From: a virus
Length of the DNA: 29,727 nt
IMG/VR virus record: IMGVR_UViG_3300013286_000040
Location: 1 to 29,727 of that record
Reading direction: 5' to 3' (one strand)
The translations under genes were made by a program, and so were the position numbers. Of this stretch, positions 1-4,432 are shown one piece after another. The notes below the pieces were generated by a model that did not search any database, was not told the origin of the DNA, and was given only the letters and a program-made list of their open reading frames with translations. The stretch's first letter is position 1; each line of letters starts with the position of its first letter.

Positions 1-117
1 ATGGCCCTGCGTTGGATCCATGAAGCTGAAGGATCCAACGGTGATGAAGAGTACCTGTGCCACTTGATCGGCTTGCCCTACGGCTATTTCCGTTCAGTTG
101 ACAGGGTTATTGTTTGA
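1..117 (+). CDS. 3' part of an unrecognised small gene (possibly complete, 38 aa)
   Basis: An open frame runs from the first base of the window to a TGA at 115-117, giving 38 residues that begin MALRWIHEAEG and end RSVDRVIV. Because the window starts exactly at an ATG, I cannot tell whether this is the true start or an internal methionine of a longer gene; the absence of visible upstream sequence means no ribosome site can be checked. No family is recognised. Its final codons (GTT GAC AGG) contain the -35 box of the next promoter, the same arrangement seen at later genes in this region, which supports it being a real coding 3' end. It also contains a perfect 10-bp inverted repeat at 10-40. 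Confidence 0.5.
   Translation: MALRWIHEAEGSNGDEEYLCHLIGLPYGYFRSVDRVIV
10..40. repeat. perfect 10-bp inverted repeat, 11-nt loop
   Basis: CGTTGGATCC at 10-19 is exactly mirrored by GGATCCAACG at 31-40, separated by 11 nt. It lies inside the coding frame at the window start. No T-run follows, so it is not a standard terminator. It could be an mRNA hairpin or a protein-binding site. Confidence 0.6.
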
Positions 118-126
118 CCGTATAAT
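98..126 (+). promoter_or_regulatory. sigma70-type early promoter P1
   Basis: TTGACA at 98-103, a 17-bp spacer, and TATAAT at 121-126: a perfect consensus pair. The -35 lies within the last codons of the preceding frame. A ribosome site AAGGAGCGAACC follows at 142-153, just before the ATG at 156. Confidence 0.92.
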
Positions 127-155
127 ACAAACATAGACACTAAGGAGCGAACCTA

Positions 156-479
156 ATGCAAACAGCAGAACTTAACACACAAGAAGCCCCAACTAAGTGG
201 TATGCCGCGCAAGATGCACAGCGCCGCAACACCAACAACAAGAGTCATTACGCATACTCTGTTCAAGCACAGATTACCCGTATGATGGCAGTGATGGACA
301 TGGTCTATGCGGCCAAGGGCATTTACGAAGCATATGGTAAGAAGGGTGTGTCAGTCAAAGTTGACGGCGCCATCGTCAAGGACCGCAAGAATCTGCAGGC
401 CCTGGAACAAGAGTGGACCTTCAAAGGATTCACTAAAAAGATTACACCACAGGGCGTAATTTATCGGTTGACTGCCTAA
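156..479 (+). CDS. unknown early protein, 107 aa
   Basis: A 107-residue soluble protein with no signal peptide or membrane segment and no recognised family. The N-terminal half is polar and glutamine/asparagine-rich, followed by a likely helix (QAQITRMMAVMDMVYAAKGI) and a lysine-rich C-terminal part that could form a small alpha/beta fold. The start is well set: promoter P1 is upstream and the ribosome site AAGGAGCGAACC lies 2 nt before the ATG. Its last codons (CGG TTG ACT GCC TAA) carry the -35 box of promoter P2. Position in the early cluster suggests a host-takeover or accessory function, but that is inference from location only. Confidence 0.85.
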   Translation: MQTAELNTQEAPTKWYAAQDAQRRNTNNKSHYAYSVQAQITRMMAVMDMVYAAKGIYEAYGKKGVSVKVDGAIVKDRKNLQALEQEWTFKGFTKKITPQGVIYRLTA

Positions 480-496
480 CCAAAAGACAGTATAAT
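468..496 (+). promoter_or_regulatory. sigma70-type early promoter P2
   Basis: TTGACT at 468-473, a 17-bp spacer, and TATAAT at 491-496. The -35 box is inside the end of the preceding gene. The ribosome site downstream is AAGGAGCACACT, a diverged version of the AAGGAGCGAACC element. Confidence 0.9.
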
Positions 497-523
497 TAAC
501 ACATACACAGCAAGGAGCACACT

Positions 524-613
524 ATGGATCAAGCTATTATCAACGCAATCATCATGTTTAGCCCTATCGTCATCATGGGTATTGCGATCCTAGTGGTTGA
601 CGGGTTGGAATAA
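524..613 (+). CDS. small single-pass membrane peptide, 29 aa
   Basis: The ATG at 524 follows promoter P2 and a strong AAGGAG ribosome site, and the frame ends at TAA 611-613. The 29-residue product is almost entirely hydrophobic (INAIIMFSPIVIMGIAILVV), flanked by acidic residues at both ends, so it should form one transmembrane helix. No family is recognised. Having its own promoter and ribosome site argues that it is translated despite its size. Its end codons (GTT GAC GGG) supply the -35 box of promoter P3. Small membrane peptides in phage early regions often affect the host envelope or superinfection, but nothing here shows that directly. Confidence 0.75.
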   Translation: MDQAIINAIIMFSPIVIMGIAILVVDGLE

Positions 614-625
614 AGACAGTATAAT
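597..625 (+). promoter_or_regulatory. sigma70-type early promoter P3
   Basis: TTGACG at 597-602, a 17-bp spacer, and TATAAT at 620-625. It is nested in the 3' end of the 29-aa gene, and AAGGAGCGAACC precedes the ATG at 652. Confidence 0.9.
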
Positions 626-651
626 TACTACATATTAACAAGGAGCGAACC

Positions 652-843
652 ATGTACAATATCGTAAACAACCCAATCCCAACTAGCAAGCTGTTCCTAA
701 CTCCAGAGGACGAACAAGACTTGTACAACCGCATTGAGCAGTTAACGGGTGCGGAAAAAGCCCTGGCATACCAAATTGCCATGTTCACATTCAATCTGTG
801 TCACAAGCTGGTTGAAGACAAGATCCTATATAATAGAGACTAA
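652..843 (+). CDS. unknown early protein, 63 aa
   Basis: A 63-residue mainly helical acidic protein (MYNIVNNPIPTSK... LVEDKILYNRD) with no recognised family. The start is supported by promoter P3 and the ribosome site AAGGAGCGAACC directly before the ATG. The segment around LTPEDEQDLYNRIEQLTGAEK reads as two short amphipathic helices. Its 3' codons contain a TATAAT (829-834), but I see no -35 at proper spacing, so a separate promoter for the downstream tRNA is uncertain. Twelve bases separate its stop codon from the tRNA-Arg gene, so the two may share a transcript. Confidence 0.82.
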   Translation: MYNIVNNPIPTSKLFLTPEDEQDLYNRIEQLTGAEKALAYQIAMFTFNLCHKLVEDKILYNRD

Positions 844-855
844 TTAAAAATTAAT

Positions 856-930
856 CTGTCGTTCGTATAATGGATAATACAGGGGATTTCTACTCCCTAA
901 ATAGCAGTTCGATTCTGTTACGACGGACCA
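856..930 (+). tRNA. tRNA-Arg (anticodon UCU), CCA encoded
   Basis: A full cloverleaf folds by eye. The acceptor stem 856-862 pairs with 920-926 (one G-U pair), with discriminator A927 and an encoded CCA at 928-930. The D-stem GTAT/ATAC lies at 865-868 and 877-880. The anticodon stem 882-886 pairs with 894-898, with loop TTTCTAC and anticodon TCT at 889-891. The T-stem 903-907 pairs with 915-919 around loop TTCGATT, and the variable loop is 4 nt. It would read AGA (and possibly AGG) codons. Phage tRNAs commonly supplement codons that are scarce in the host. A small hairpin (GTTGTA-GAAA-TACAAC, 940-955) follows and may mark 3' processing. Confidence 0.93.
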
Positions 931-939
931 AATACTGAA

Positions 940-955
940 GTTGTAGAAATACAAC
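940..955 (+). other. hairpin downstream of the tRNA
   Basis: GTTGTA (940-945) and TACAAC (950-955) form a 6-bp stem with a GAAA tetraloop, 10 nt after the tRNA CCA end. The following bases are A-rich rather than T-rich, so I do not call it an intrinsic terminator; a tRNA 3' processing element is possible. Confidence 0.5.
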
Positions 956-964
956 AAAAATAGT

Positions 965-993
965 TTGACATTAAATGGTGTTTAGTATATAAT
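965..993 (+). promoter_or_regulatory. sigma70-type early promoter P4, no ORF downstream
   Basis: TTGACA at 965-970, a 17-bp spacer, and TATAAT at 988-993: a perfect consensus pair. Unlike the other early promoters it is not followed by a ribosome site or gene before the next promoter 75 bp on. It would start a transcript near position 1000 that holds the hairpin described at 1025-1060. Confidence 0.88.
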
Positions 994-999
994 ACATGT

Positions 1000-1066
1000 A
1001 TAGATTGAGAAGAAAGAGTTTTAGTTCAGATAGGTCCACCGCATATGCAACGGCACTGAAATAAAG
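1000..1066 (+). ncRNA. candidate small RNA or leader with conserved hairpin (copy A)
   Basis: This stretch lies between two perfect promoters, starts about 7 nt after the TATAAT of P4, and has no start codon with a ribosome site. It folds as an outer stem TTCAG (1025-1029) with CTGAA (1056-1060), and an inner stem CCG (1039-1041) with CGG (1051-1053) closing a 9-nt loop CATATGCAA. The element GATAGGTCC before the inner stem and CGGCAC after it recur in the hairpin at 2891-2923, where the outer stem is different in sequence but still paired. No terminator is seen, so it could also be the 5' part of a longer mRNA reading into the gene at 1131. Confidence 0.5.
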
Positions 1067-1069
1067 TTC

Positions 1070-1098
1070 TTGACAATTAATCAAAATGGTGTTATAAT
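1070..1098 (+). promoter_or_regulatory. sigma70-type early promoter P5
   Basis: TTGACA at 1070-1075, a 17-bp spacer, and TATAAT at 1093-1098. The spacer shares the string AATGGTGTT with that of P4, suggesting duplication. The ribosome site AAGGAGCGACCC lies just before the ATG at 1131. Confidence 0.92.
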
Positions 1099-1130
1099 AG
1101 ACACTTAAATAGCAACAAGGAGCGACCCAA

Positions 1131-1514
1131 ATGGCTAAATCAAAATATGACAACTTCCCCAGCTTTGATCTTAACGAAGCTTGTGACCACTTTGACAGTA
1201 ATAAGCAAAGCAACTGGAAGAAGATCAGCAAGTTCATCGTGGCAGACGGTGATGAGTATTCAGAAGTCATGCTCAATGAGTTTGACTACTACGAGGTCAA
1301 TGACGGCGAGTACGAGGCCTTCATGCGAGGTGTACAGTATGCCTTGACCAAGATGAACACGGCCTTTGAGGCGGCAGGTGTGGACCTTCAAGTGTGCGAG
1401 GCAGACCTGGGCAATAACATGGGATTTGTCATGACCCGTACAGATGATGAGCCCGAAGACTTTGTGAAACGAGTGCTGAAAAAGCCCGTTTTAATGGTTG
1501 ACAGTTGGGTCTAA
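1131..1514 (+). CDS. unknown acidic early protein, 127 aa
   Basis: A 127-residue strongly acidic soluble protein (MAKSKYDNFPSFDLNEACDHF... at the N-terminus), rich in Asp, Glu and aromatic residues, with no signal peptide or membrane segment. No family is recognised. The acidic, compact character would be compatible with a DNA mimic or an inhibitor of a host DNA-binding protein, but there is no motif to prove this. Promoter P5 and the AAGGAGCGA ribosome site fix the start. Its last codons (GTT GAC AGT) form the -35 box of P6. Confidence 0.85.
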   Translation: MAKSKYDNFPSFDLNEACDHFDSNKQSNWKKISKFIVADGDEYSEVMLNEFDYYEVNDGEYEAFMRGVQYALTKMNTAFEAAGVDLQVCEADLGNNMGFVMTRTDDEPEDFVKRVLKKPVLMVDSWV

Positions 1515-1526
1515 AGCTGTTATAAT
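1498..1526 (+). promoter_or_regulatory. sigma70-type early promoter P6
   Basis: TTGACA at 1498-1503, a 17-bp spacer, and TATAAT at 1521-1526. The -35 box lies in the coding end of the previous gene. It is followed by ACAGGAGCGAACC before the ATG at 1558. Confidence 0.92.
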
Positions 1527-1557
1527 CACTACTTAAACAACACACAGGAGCGAACCT

Positions 1558-1917
1558 ATGTTAGCATTAGCAACTAAAGAAGCATTCAACGCAGCAGCTG
1601 TTCAGGATGCATGTAACGCAGCAGCCTTGGCAGCACGAGTAGCGGCCAAAGACTTTTACAACAAGCACGGCGACAGAGACGCTTGTGGCTTTGCTTGGGT
1701 TGATGTGTATGGCGTGCGTTCAAACAGCAGATTGGGCCGCACACTTCAGAGCTACGGTTTCCGCAAGAGCTACACAGGTAGCCTGCAGTTATGGAACCCC
1801 AGCCAGGCCAGCACACAGAGTGTATCAATCTTGGAAGCGGGTGCAGAAGCCTACGCACAAGTGCTGCGTGACAAGTTGGGCTTGGACCGGGCGTCGGCCA
1901 ATAGCCGATTGGATTGA
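1558..1917 (+). CDS. unknown early protein, 119 aa, alanine-rich N-terminus
   Basis: A 119-residue protein. Residues 1-30 are very rich in alanine and likely one long helix. The middle (FAWVDVYGVRSNSRLGRTL) and the aromatic/glycine segment YGFRKSYTGSLQLWNPS look like a compact conserved domain, and a second alanine-rich helix follows near residues 92-105. I recognise the general look of a conserved phage protein but cannot give a function. Start is defined by promoter P6 and the GGAGCGAACC ribosome site. The frame ends at 1917; the sequence after it carries the inverted repeat and promoter P7. Confidence 0.82.
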   Translation: MLALATKEAFNAAAVQDACNAAALAARVAAKDFYNKHGDRDACGFAWVDVYGVRSNSRLGRTLQSYGFRKSYTGSLQLWNPSQASTQSVSILEAGAEAYAQVLRDKLGLDRASANSRLD

Positions 1918-1925
1918 TTGTGCGT

Positions 1926-1954
1926 CAAACTGCCTTGACACACAGGGCAGTTTG
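1926..1954. repeat. 9-bp perfect inverted repeat around the -35 box of P7 (candidate operator)
   Basis: CAAACTGCC (1926-1934) is mirrored exactly by GGCAGTTTG (1946-1954), with an 11-nt centre that begins with the TTGACA -35 box of P7. No T-run follows, so terminator function for the upstream gene is doubtful. The placement would suit a repressor operator or a hairpin at the end of the upstream mRNA. None of the other early promoters has such a repeat, so the AAA+ ATPase gene may be regulated separately. Confidence 0.6.
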
Positions 1955-1964
1955 ACTATATAAT
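1935..1964 (+). promoter_or_regulatory. sigma70-type promoter P7
   Basis: TTGACA at 1935-1940, an 18-bp spacer, and TATAAT at 1959-1964 (within TATATAAT). It drives the AAA+ ATPase gene, whose ribosome site is AGGAGCGAACACT before the ATG at 1996. The -35 box sits in the centre of an inverted repeat. Confidence 0.88.
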
Positions 1965-1995
1965 AAACACTTAACAACACACAGGAGCGAACACT

Positions 1996-2868
1996 ATGGC
2001 AGGTTATAAAGTACTTAAACTGGACGAAATGCGTACATCACCAACTCAAAGGGCCATCGAGCAACGGGCCGTAGAAACCAATCTCAAAGAGACCGATGCA
2101 GAGATCATCGAACGCTTGCGCCAGCGTTTTGAGATACTGGACGACATGACCCGCGCTGTGAAGCGGGGTGATGTGCGTGCTATGATTGTGACAGGCCCCC
2201 CGGGTGTGGGCAAGAGCTTTGGCGTAGAGAAAGTGTTATCAAAGCATGATGTGTTTGCTACTGTGGCACAGAACGACAAGCTGAAGAAGTATGAAGTGGT
2301 CAAAGGCGCTATGAGTGCTATTGGACTCTATCGTAAGCTGTACGAGTATTCAGACCGGAAGAGCATCTTGGTGTTCGATGACTGTGACTCAGTGCTGTTG
2401 GATGACCTTAGCCTGAACATACTCAAGGCCGCATTGGACAGCTCAAAGAAGCGTATGATCCATTGGAACACTGACTCAAGACTCTTGCGCTCAGAAGGTG
2501 TGCCCGGCTCGTTTGAGTTCCGAGGCGGTGCTATCTTTATCACCAACATCAAGTTTGAGAATGTGAAAAGCAAGAAGCTACAGGATCACTTGGAAGCATT
2601 AGAGAGCCGTTGCCACTACTTGGACTTGACTATTGACACAGAGCGTGAGAAGGTGTTGCGTATTAAACAGATCGTACAGGACGGCATGCTGGCTGACTAC
2701 GAGTTCCACGAGTGGGATGTAGATGAGATACTTGCATTCATTGATGATAATAAGAAGAAACTGCGCGAGCTAAGTCTTAGGACTGTGCTCAAGATAGCAG
2801 ACTTGAAGAAGAGCTTTCCTGATCGCTGGAAAGCTGTTGCTGATGTTACTGTAATGCGTAGAGGCTAA
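1996..2868 (+). CDS. AAA+ ATPase, 290 aa
   Basis: Walker A is GPPGVGKS at residues 67-74, Walker B is ILVFDD near 124-129, and a sensor-1-like FITN lies at 181-184, so this is an AAA+ family P-loop ATPase. The N-terminal 60 residues are mostly helical and charged. The C-terminal part (from about 225) is helical, as in AAA+ lid domains, with several arginines that could serve as sensor 2. It is shorter than hexameric protease or helicase AAA+ proteins and lacks an additional catalytic domain, so it is probably a remodeller or loader of unknown target. It is the last gene of the plus-strand early block, with its own promoter and the noncoding hairpin region immediately downstream. No member is specifically recognised; T4 itself lacks an obvious equivalent. 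Confidence 0.88.
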   Translation: MAGYKVLKLDEMRTSPTQRAIEQRAVETNLKETDAEIIERLRQRFEILDDMTRAVKRGDVRAMIVTGPPGVGKSFGVEKVLSKHDVFATVAQNDKLKKYEVVKGAMSAIGLYRKLYEYSDRKSILVFDDCDSVLLDDLSLNILKAALDSSKKRMIHWNTDSRLLRSEGVPGSFEFRGGAIFITNIKFENVKSKKLQDHLEALESRCHYLDLTIDTEREKVLRIKQIVQDGMLADYEFHEWDVDEILAFIDDNKKKLRELSLRTVLKIADLKKSFPDRWKAVADVTVMRRG

Positions 2869-2890
2869 GCACATAGCCCTACACCCTAGC

Positions 2891-3006
2891 TACTGATAGG
2901 TCCGATTCGCTCCCGGCACAGTATTTAGTTAGTAACTGAAAAGAGTCGAAAGGCTCTTTCTAATCCTTGGATGTCCGATTCGCTCCCGGCTCCAGGGATT
3001 TTTTTT
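2891..3006 (+). ncRNA. candidate structured RNA / 3' UTR with repeated hairpins (copies B and C)
   Basis: Three stem-loops follow one another. Copy B has outer stem TACTG (2891-2895) with CAGTA (2919-2923) and inner stem CCG/CGG (2902-2904, 2914-2916). The second is AAAGAGTC (2940-2947) with GGCTCTTT (2952-2959) and a GAAA tetraloop. Copy C is the terminator stem 2963-2999. B and C carry the identical 18-mer GTCCGATTCGCTCCCGGC (2900-2917 and 2973-2990), which places ATTCGCTCC in a 9-nt loop. TTCGCTCC is the exact complement of GGAGCGAA, the ribosome site of four early genes. No promoter is evident, so it would arise as, or be processed from, the 3' end of the AAA+ ATPase transcript. Confidence 0.5.
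2962..3006 (+). terminator. rho-independent terminator of the early plus-strand block
   Basis: ATCCTTGGA (2963-2971) pairs over 9 bp (one G-U) with TCCAGGGAT (2991-2999), followed by seven T at 3000-3006. The 19-nt loop is unusually long for a terminator and contains the repeated 18-mer. It lies 94 nt after the ATPase stop codon, on the same strand. Confidence 0.85.
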
Positions 3007-3135
3007 GACCTCAGGGGCTAGTGATCGCCTCGGGGTTAGTCATCGACCGAGAGACAACGGGTGAGGTCGGGGCTTATATATTATTATTACTGTTGCTTTA
3101 AAACAACAGCTTAGTGGTGCAAAATCACCTGGCTG
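3007..3135 (+). other. noncoding region with further inverted and direct repeats
   Basis: GACCTCA (3007-3013) pairs with TGAGGTC (3062-3068), enclosing CTCGG (3029-3033) with CCGAG (3047-3051). Within it two near-copies of GGGG(C/T)TAGT(G/C)ATCG occur side by side (from 3014 and 3032). Two more hairpins follow: CTGTTG/CAACAG (3090-3095, 3104-3109), and CAGC/GCTG with GGTG/CACC (3107-3135). I find no convincing gene. Whether this is a separate structured RNA or several terminators or processing sites is unclear. Confidence 0.45.
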
Positions 3136-3158
3136 AAACGAAAAGTACTCCACCTTTA

Positions 3159-3299
3159 TTTTTTGCGCGGTTATTTTTTTTCACTGCAGGACCCATTTGG
3201 GCTGTGTACGCACAATACTCTGTGCTAGTCACTGTCCCTAGATCTAAATTTTTTGAGCGCAATTTTTTCTACAGTACAAGACCCATTTCAGCTATATAC
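3159..3299. repeat. two imperfect 51-bp direct repeats, 90 bp apart
   Basis: Copies at 3159-3209 and 3249-3299 align without gaps at exactly 90 bp offset, both starting TTTTTTG and sharing GACCCATTT near the centre and TAC at the end; by eye roughly 70 percent of positions match. The offset is a multiple of three, and one plus-strand frame (3114-3302) stays open through both, giving a doubled FFxR-FF-PI-A-Y pattern. That frame has no ribosome site, so I annotate the repeat rather than a gene. The rest of 3136-3435 shows no supported gene. Confidence 0.55.
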
Positions 3300-3435
3300 T
3301 AGCATGCCTACACCTATTCCCTCAGATCCTGTCTTATTAGAGATTATACCCATATTACTCGGCATCAAAAACCTCTACTGCGTAGCAGTGTGCTAGGGCG
3401 TAGCCTCTAGCATTGACCTTGGTAAATATCACACT

Positions 3436-3645
3436 ATGCGTAGAATCATCAATCAATTTTTCAGTCTTGCTCCATTGCCAGCCATGCTTGCGGGTGCGGT
3501 CTACAGTGTTTTTCACACTGGTGCTGTATGTGGAATGACCAACTGGGAAATGACTGCCATGTGGACTGTCATGGCTTTTGCTCACATATCACCGTGGTTA
3601 ATGTGGTATCAAGCCAAGAAGATCTTTCCTGTTAGACAGCAGTGA
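3436..3645 (+). CDS. possible small two-helix membrane protein, 69 aa
   Basis: The 69-residue frame has two hydrophobic stretches (about residues 10-27 and 37-58) and ends in a basic tail (YQAKKIFPVRQQ), the pattern of a small inner-membrane protein. The central CGMTNWEMTAMW and HISPWLMW segments, rich in Met and Trp, look like real protein. Against it: no Shine-Dalgarno precedes the ATG, and only a weak TTGACC (3413-3418) is present upstream. A minus-strand frame covers 3355-3585 with a GTG start, so the coding strand is not certain. The 3' end overlaps the minus-strand frame at 3609-3836 by 37 bp. Confidence 0.45.
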   Translation: MRRIINQFFSLAPLPAMLAGAVYSVFHTGAVCGMTNWEMTAMWTVMAFAHISPWLMWYQAKKIFPVRQQ

Positions 3646-3836
3646 TAGTGTCCATCTGCTACTGCACACACTGTATCATACAAGTCAGCTAGTCTATCCG
3701 GATATTGCTCATAGTAGCCTGCTTCTATATAACCAATGTCCCAACAGCTGATCGTGCCTCTTGGTCCTGTCACTGTGAACCAACACACATAGTTGGGATA
3801 TGTGCCCGATACTATGCGCTGTTCGTATGTGATCAT
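3609..3836 (-). CDS. possible small protein, 75 aa
   Basis: A 75-residue frame with an ATG at 3836, beginning MITYEQRIVSGTYPNYVCW and rich in Tyr, Cys and Gly; no membrane segment and no family recognised. A credible promoter lies upstream (TTCACA-N16-TATTAT at 3866-3893), although there is no Shine-Dalgarno before the ATG. Its 3' end overlaps the convergent plus-strand frame (3436-3645) by 37 bp, so at least one of the pair may be wrong or shorter. Composition looks protein-like with few rare features. Confidence 0.5.
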   Translation of the reverse strand: MITYEQRIVSGTYPNYVCWFTVTGPRGTISCWDIGYIEAGYYEQYPDRLADLYDTVCAVADGHYHCCLTGKIFLA

Positions 3837-3865
3837 TGTGTATTTACACTGGCTTTGGCTATTGA

Positions 3866-3893
3866 ATAATACTAGCAGTTAACCGGCTGTGAA
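3866..3893 (-). promoter_or_regulatory. sigma70-like promoter for the 75-aa gene
   Basis: On the minus strand TTCACA (3888-3893) and TATTAT (3866-3871) are separated by 16 bp; each box matches five of six consensus bases. It points to the frame starting at 3836. Confidence 0.5.
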
Positions 3894-3908
3894 TCTTGTT
3901 TACCGATT

Positions 3909-3952
3909 TTTTGCGCTTCGCGCTTCGCAGCTCTGGACTGGCGGGCCGCGCC
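3909..3952. other. GC-rich intergenic segment with tandem GCGCTTC
   Basis: The plus strand shows six T followed by GCGCTTC twice in tandem, then a GC-rich run with GGCGGGCCGCGCC. GCGC-TTC-GCGC can fold on itself, and on the minus strand GGCG and CGCC can pair. It is markedly more GC-rich than the surroundings and sits just past the stop codon of the 141-aa minus-strand gene, so it may help end that transcript, but the T-run is on the wrong side for a classical minus-strand terminator. Confidence 0.35.
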
Positions 3953-4378
3953 TTAGAGGTATTCGTAGTTCACTGTGTCTGCGTTGTCCTGTAGCACTTG
4001 GGCGCCGTTGGCCAAATGAAATTTTCGAGCCATTTCCGTCTTGGGGCTCAGTGTGACAAAACGACCAATTTGTGGACGCTGTTGTTGTATGTGCTGTCTA
4101 GCTGCTGCTATCAACTTGCGACCGCTGCGGGGCGCATATGACCATATGGTGTAGAAAGCTGCCACACGATCACCAGTTTGGCCCAGTTCGCATTCTGTTC
4201 GGGGCACCTGCTCCAAATAGGCCACGCACACCACTGCCTGTGGCTGGCCGTCCTCCAACAGTACCAAAATCTCAGCGTGATCATGTATCCTACTACTGGT
4301 GGGAATTGAAGGTCTAACGGGATCATCTTTGATCAAGTCAATTAGGGGATCGTTGAGGTTTGGTATGGTGTATAACAT
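3953..4378 (-). CDS. GNAT-like acetyltransferase, 141 aa
   Basis: A 141-residue protein whose C-terminal half has the look of a GNAT fold: a beta-strand segment (AAFYTIWSY), then the basic turn APRSGRKLIAAARQHIQ in the place of the acetyl-CoA-binding loop and helix, a strand with RFVTLSPKTEMARKF, and a closing NGAQVL segment. The canonical Q/RxxGxG/A is not cleanly present (PRSGRK), so activity or fold is an inference. The N-terminal HDHAEILVLLEDGQPQAVVCVAYLE could be strands 1-3. It follows gp41 at the end of the minus-strand replication block, with an AAGG ribosome site and a possible promoter of its own. Relatives occur, from memory, in T4-like cyanophages as conserved hypotheticals. Confidence 0.7.
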   Translation of the reverse strand: MLYTIPNLNDPLIDLIKDDPVRPSIPTSSRIHDHAEILVLLEDGQPQAVVCVAYLEQVPRTECELGQTGDRVAAFYTIWSYAPRSGRKLIAAARQHIQQQRPQIGRFVTLSPKTEMARKFHLANGAQVLQDNADTVNYEYL

Positions 4379-4394
4379 GGTTGGCAGCCTTGCA

Positions 4395-4424
4395 ATTATA
4401 TGAGTACTTATCTCTTTTGGTCTA
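4395..4424 (-). promoter_or_regulatory. possible promoter upstream of the GNAT-like gene
   Basis: On the minus strand TAGACC (4419-4424) is followed after 18 bp by TATAAT (4395-4400). The -10 is perfect and the -35 matches four of six. AAGG lies 12-15 nt before the ATG at 4378. Confidence 0.5.
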
Positions 4425-4432
4425 AATCGTGA

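Noticed and set aside
829-834. TATAAT before the tRNA as a dedicated tRNA promoter
   Set aside because: No -35 box at 16-18 bp; the nearest TTGAAG is only 11 bp away. Read-through from P3 is simpler.
996-1064. 22-residue frame MYRLRRKSFSS... downstream of P4
   Set aside because: Its ATG lies only 2 nt after the -10 box, before the likely transcription start, and lacks a ribosome site.
2900-2995. T-arm-like sequence and CCA-like 3' end suggesting tRNA or tmRNA fragments, spaced 73 nt apart
   Set aside because: The flanking bases do not pair as a T-stem or acceptor stem, and no matching 5' half exists. The hairpin/terminator interpretation pairs far better.
3114-3302. Plus-strand 62-residue frame through the 90-bp repeats
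   Set aside because: No ribosome site or promoter, and composition dominated by T-runs read as Phe; more likely noncoding repeat sequence.
3355-3585. Minus-strand 76-residue frame with GTG start
   Set aside because: It overlaps the more protein-like hydrophobic plus-strand frame, has no ribosome site, and its N-terminal part is compositionally odd. Kept only as an alternative.
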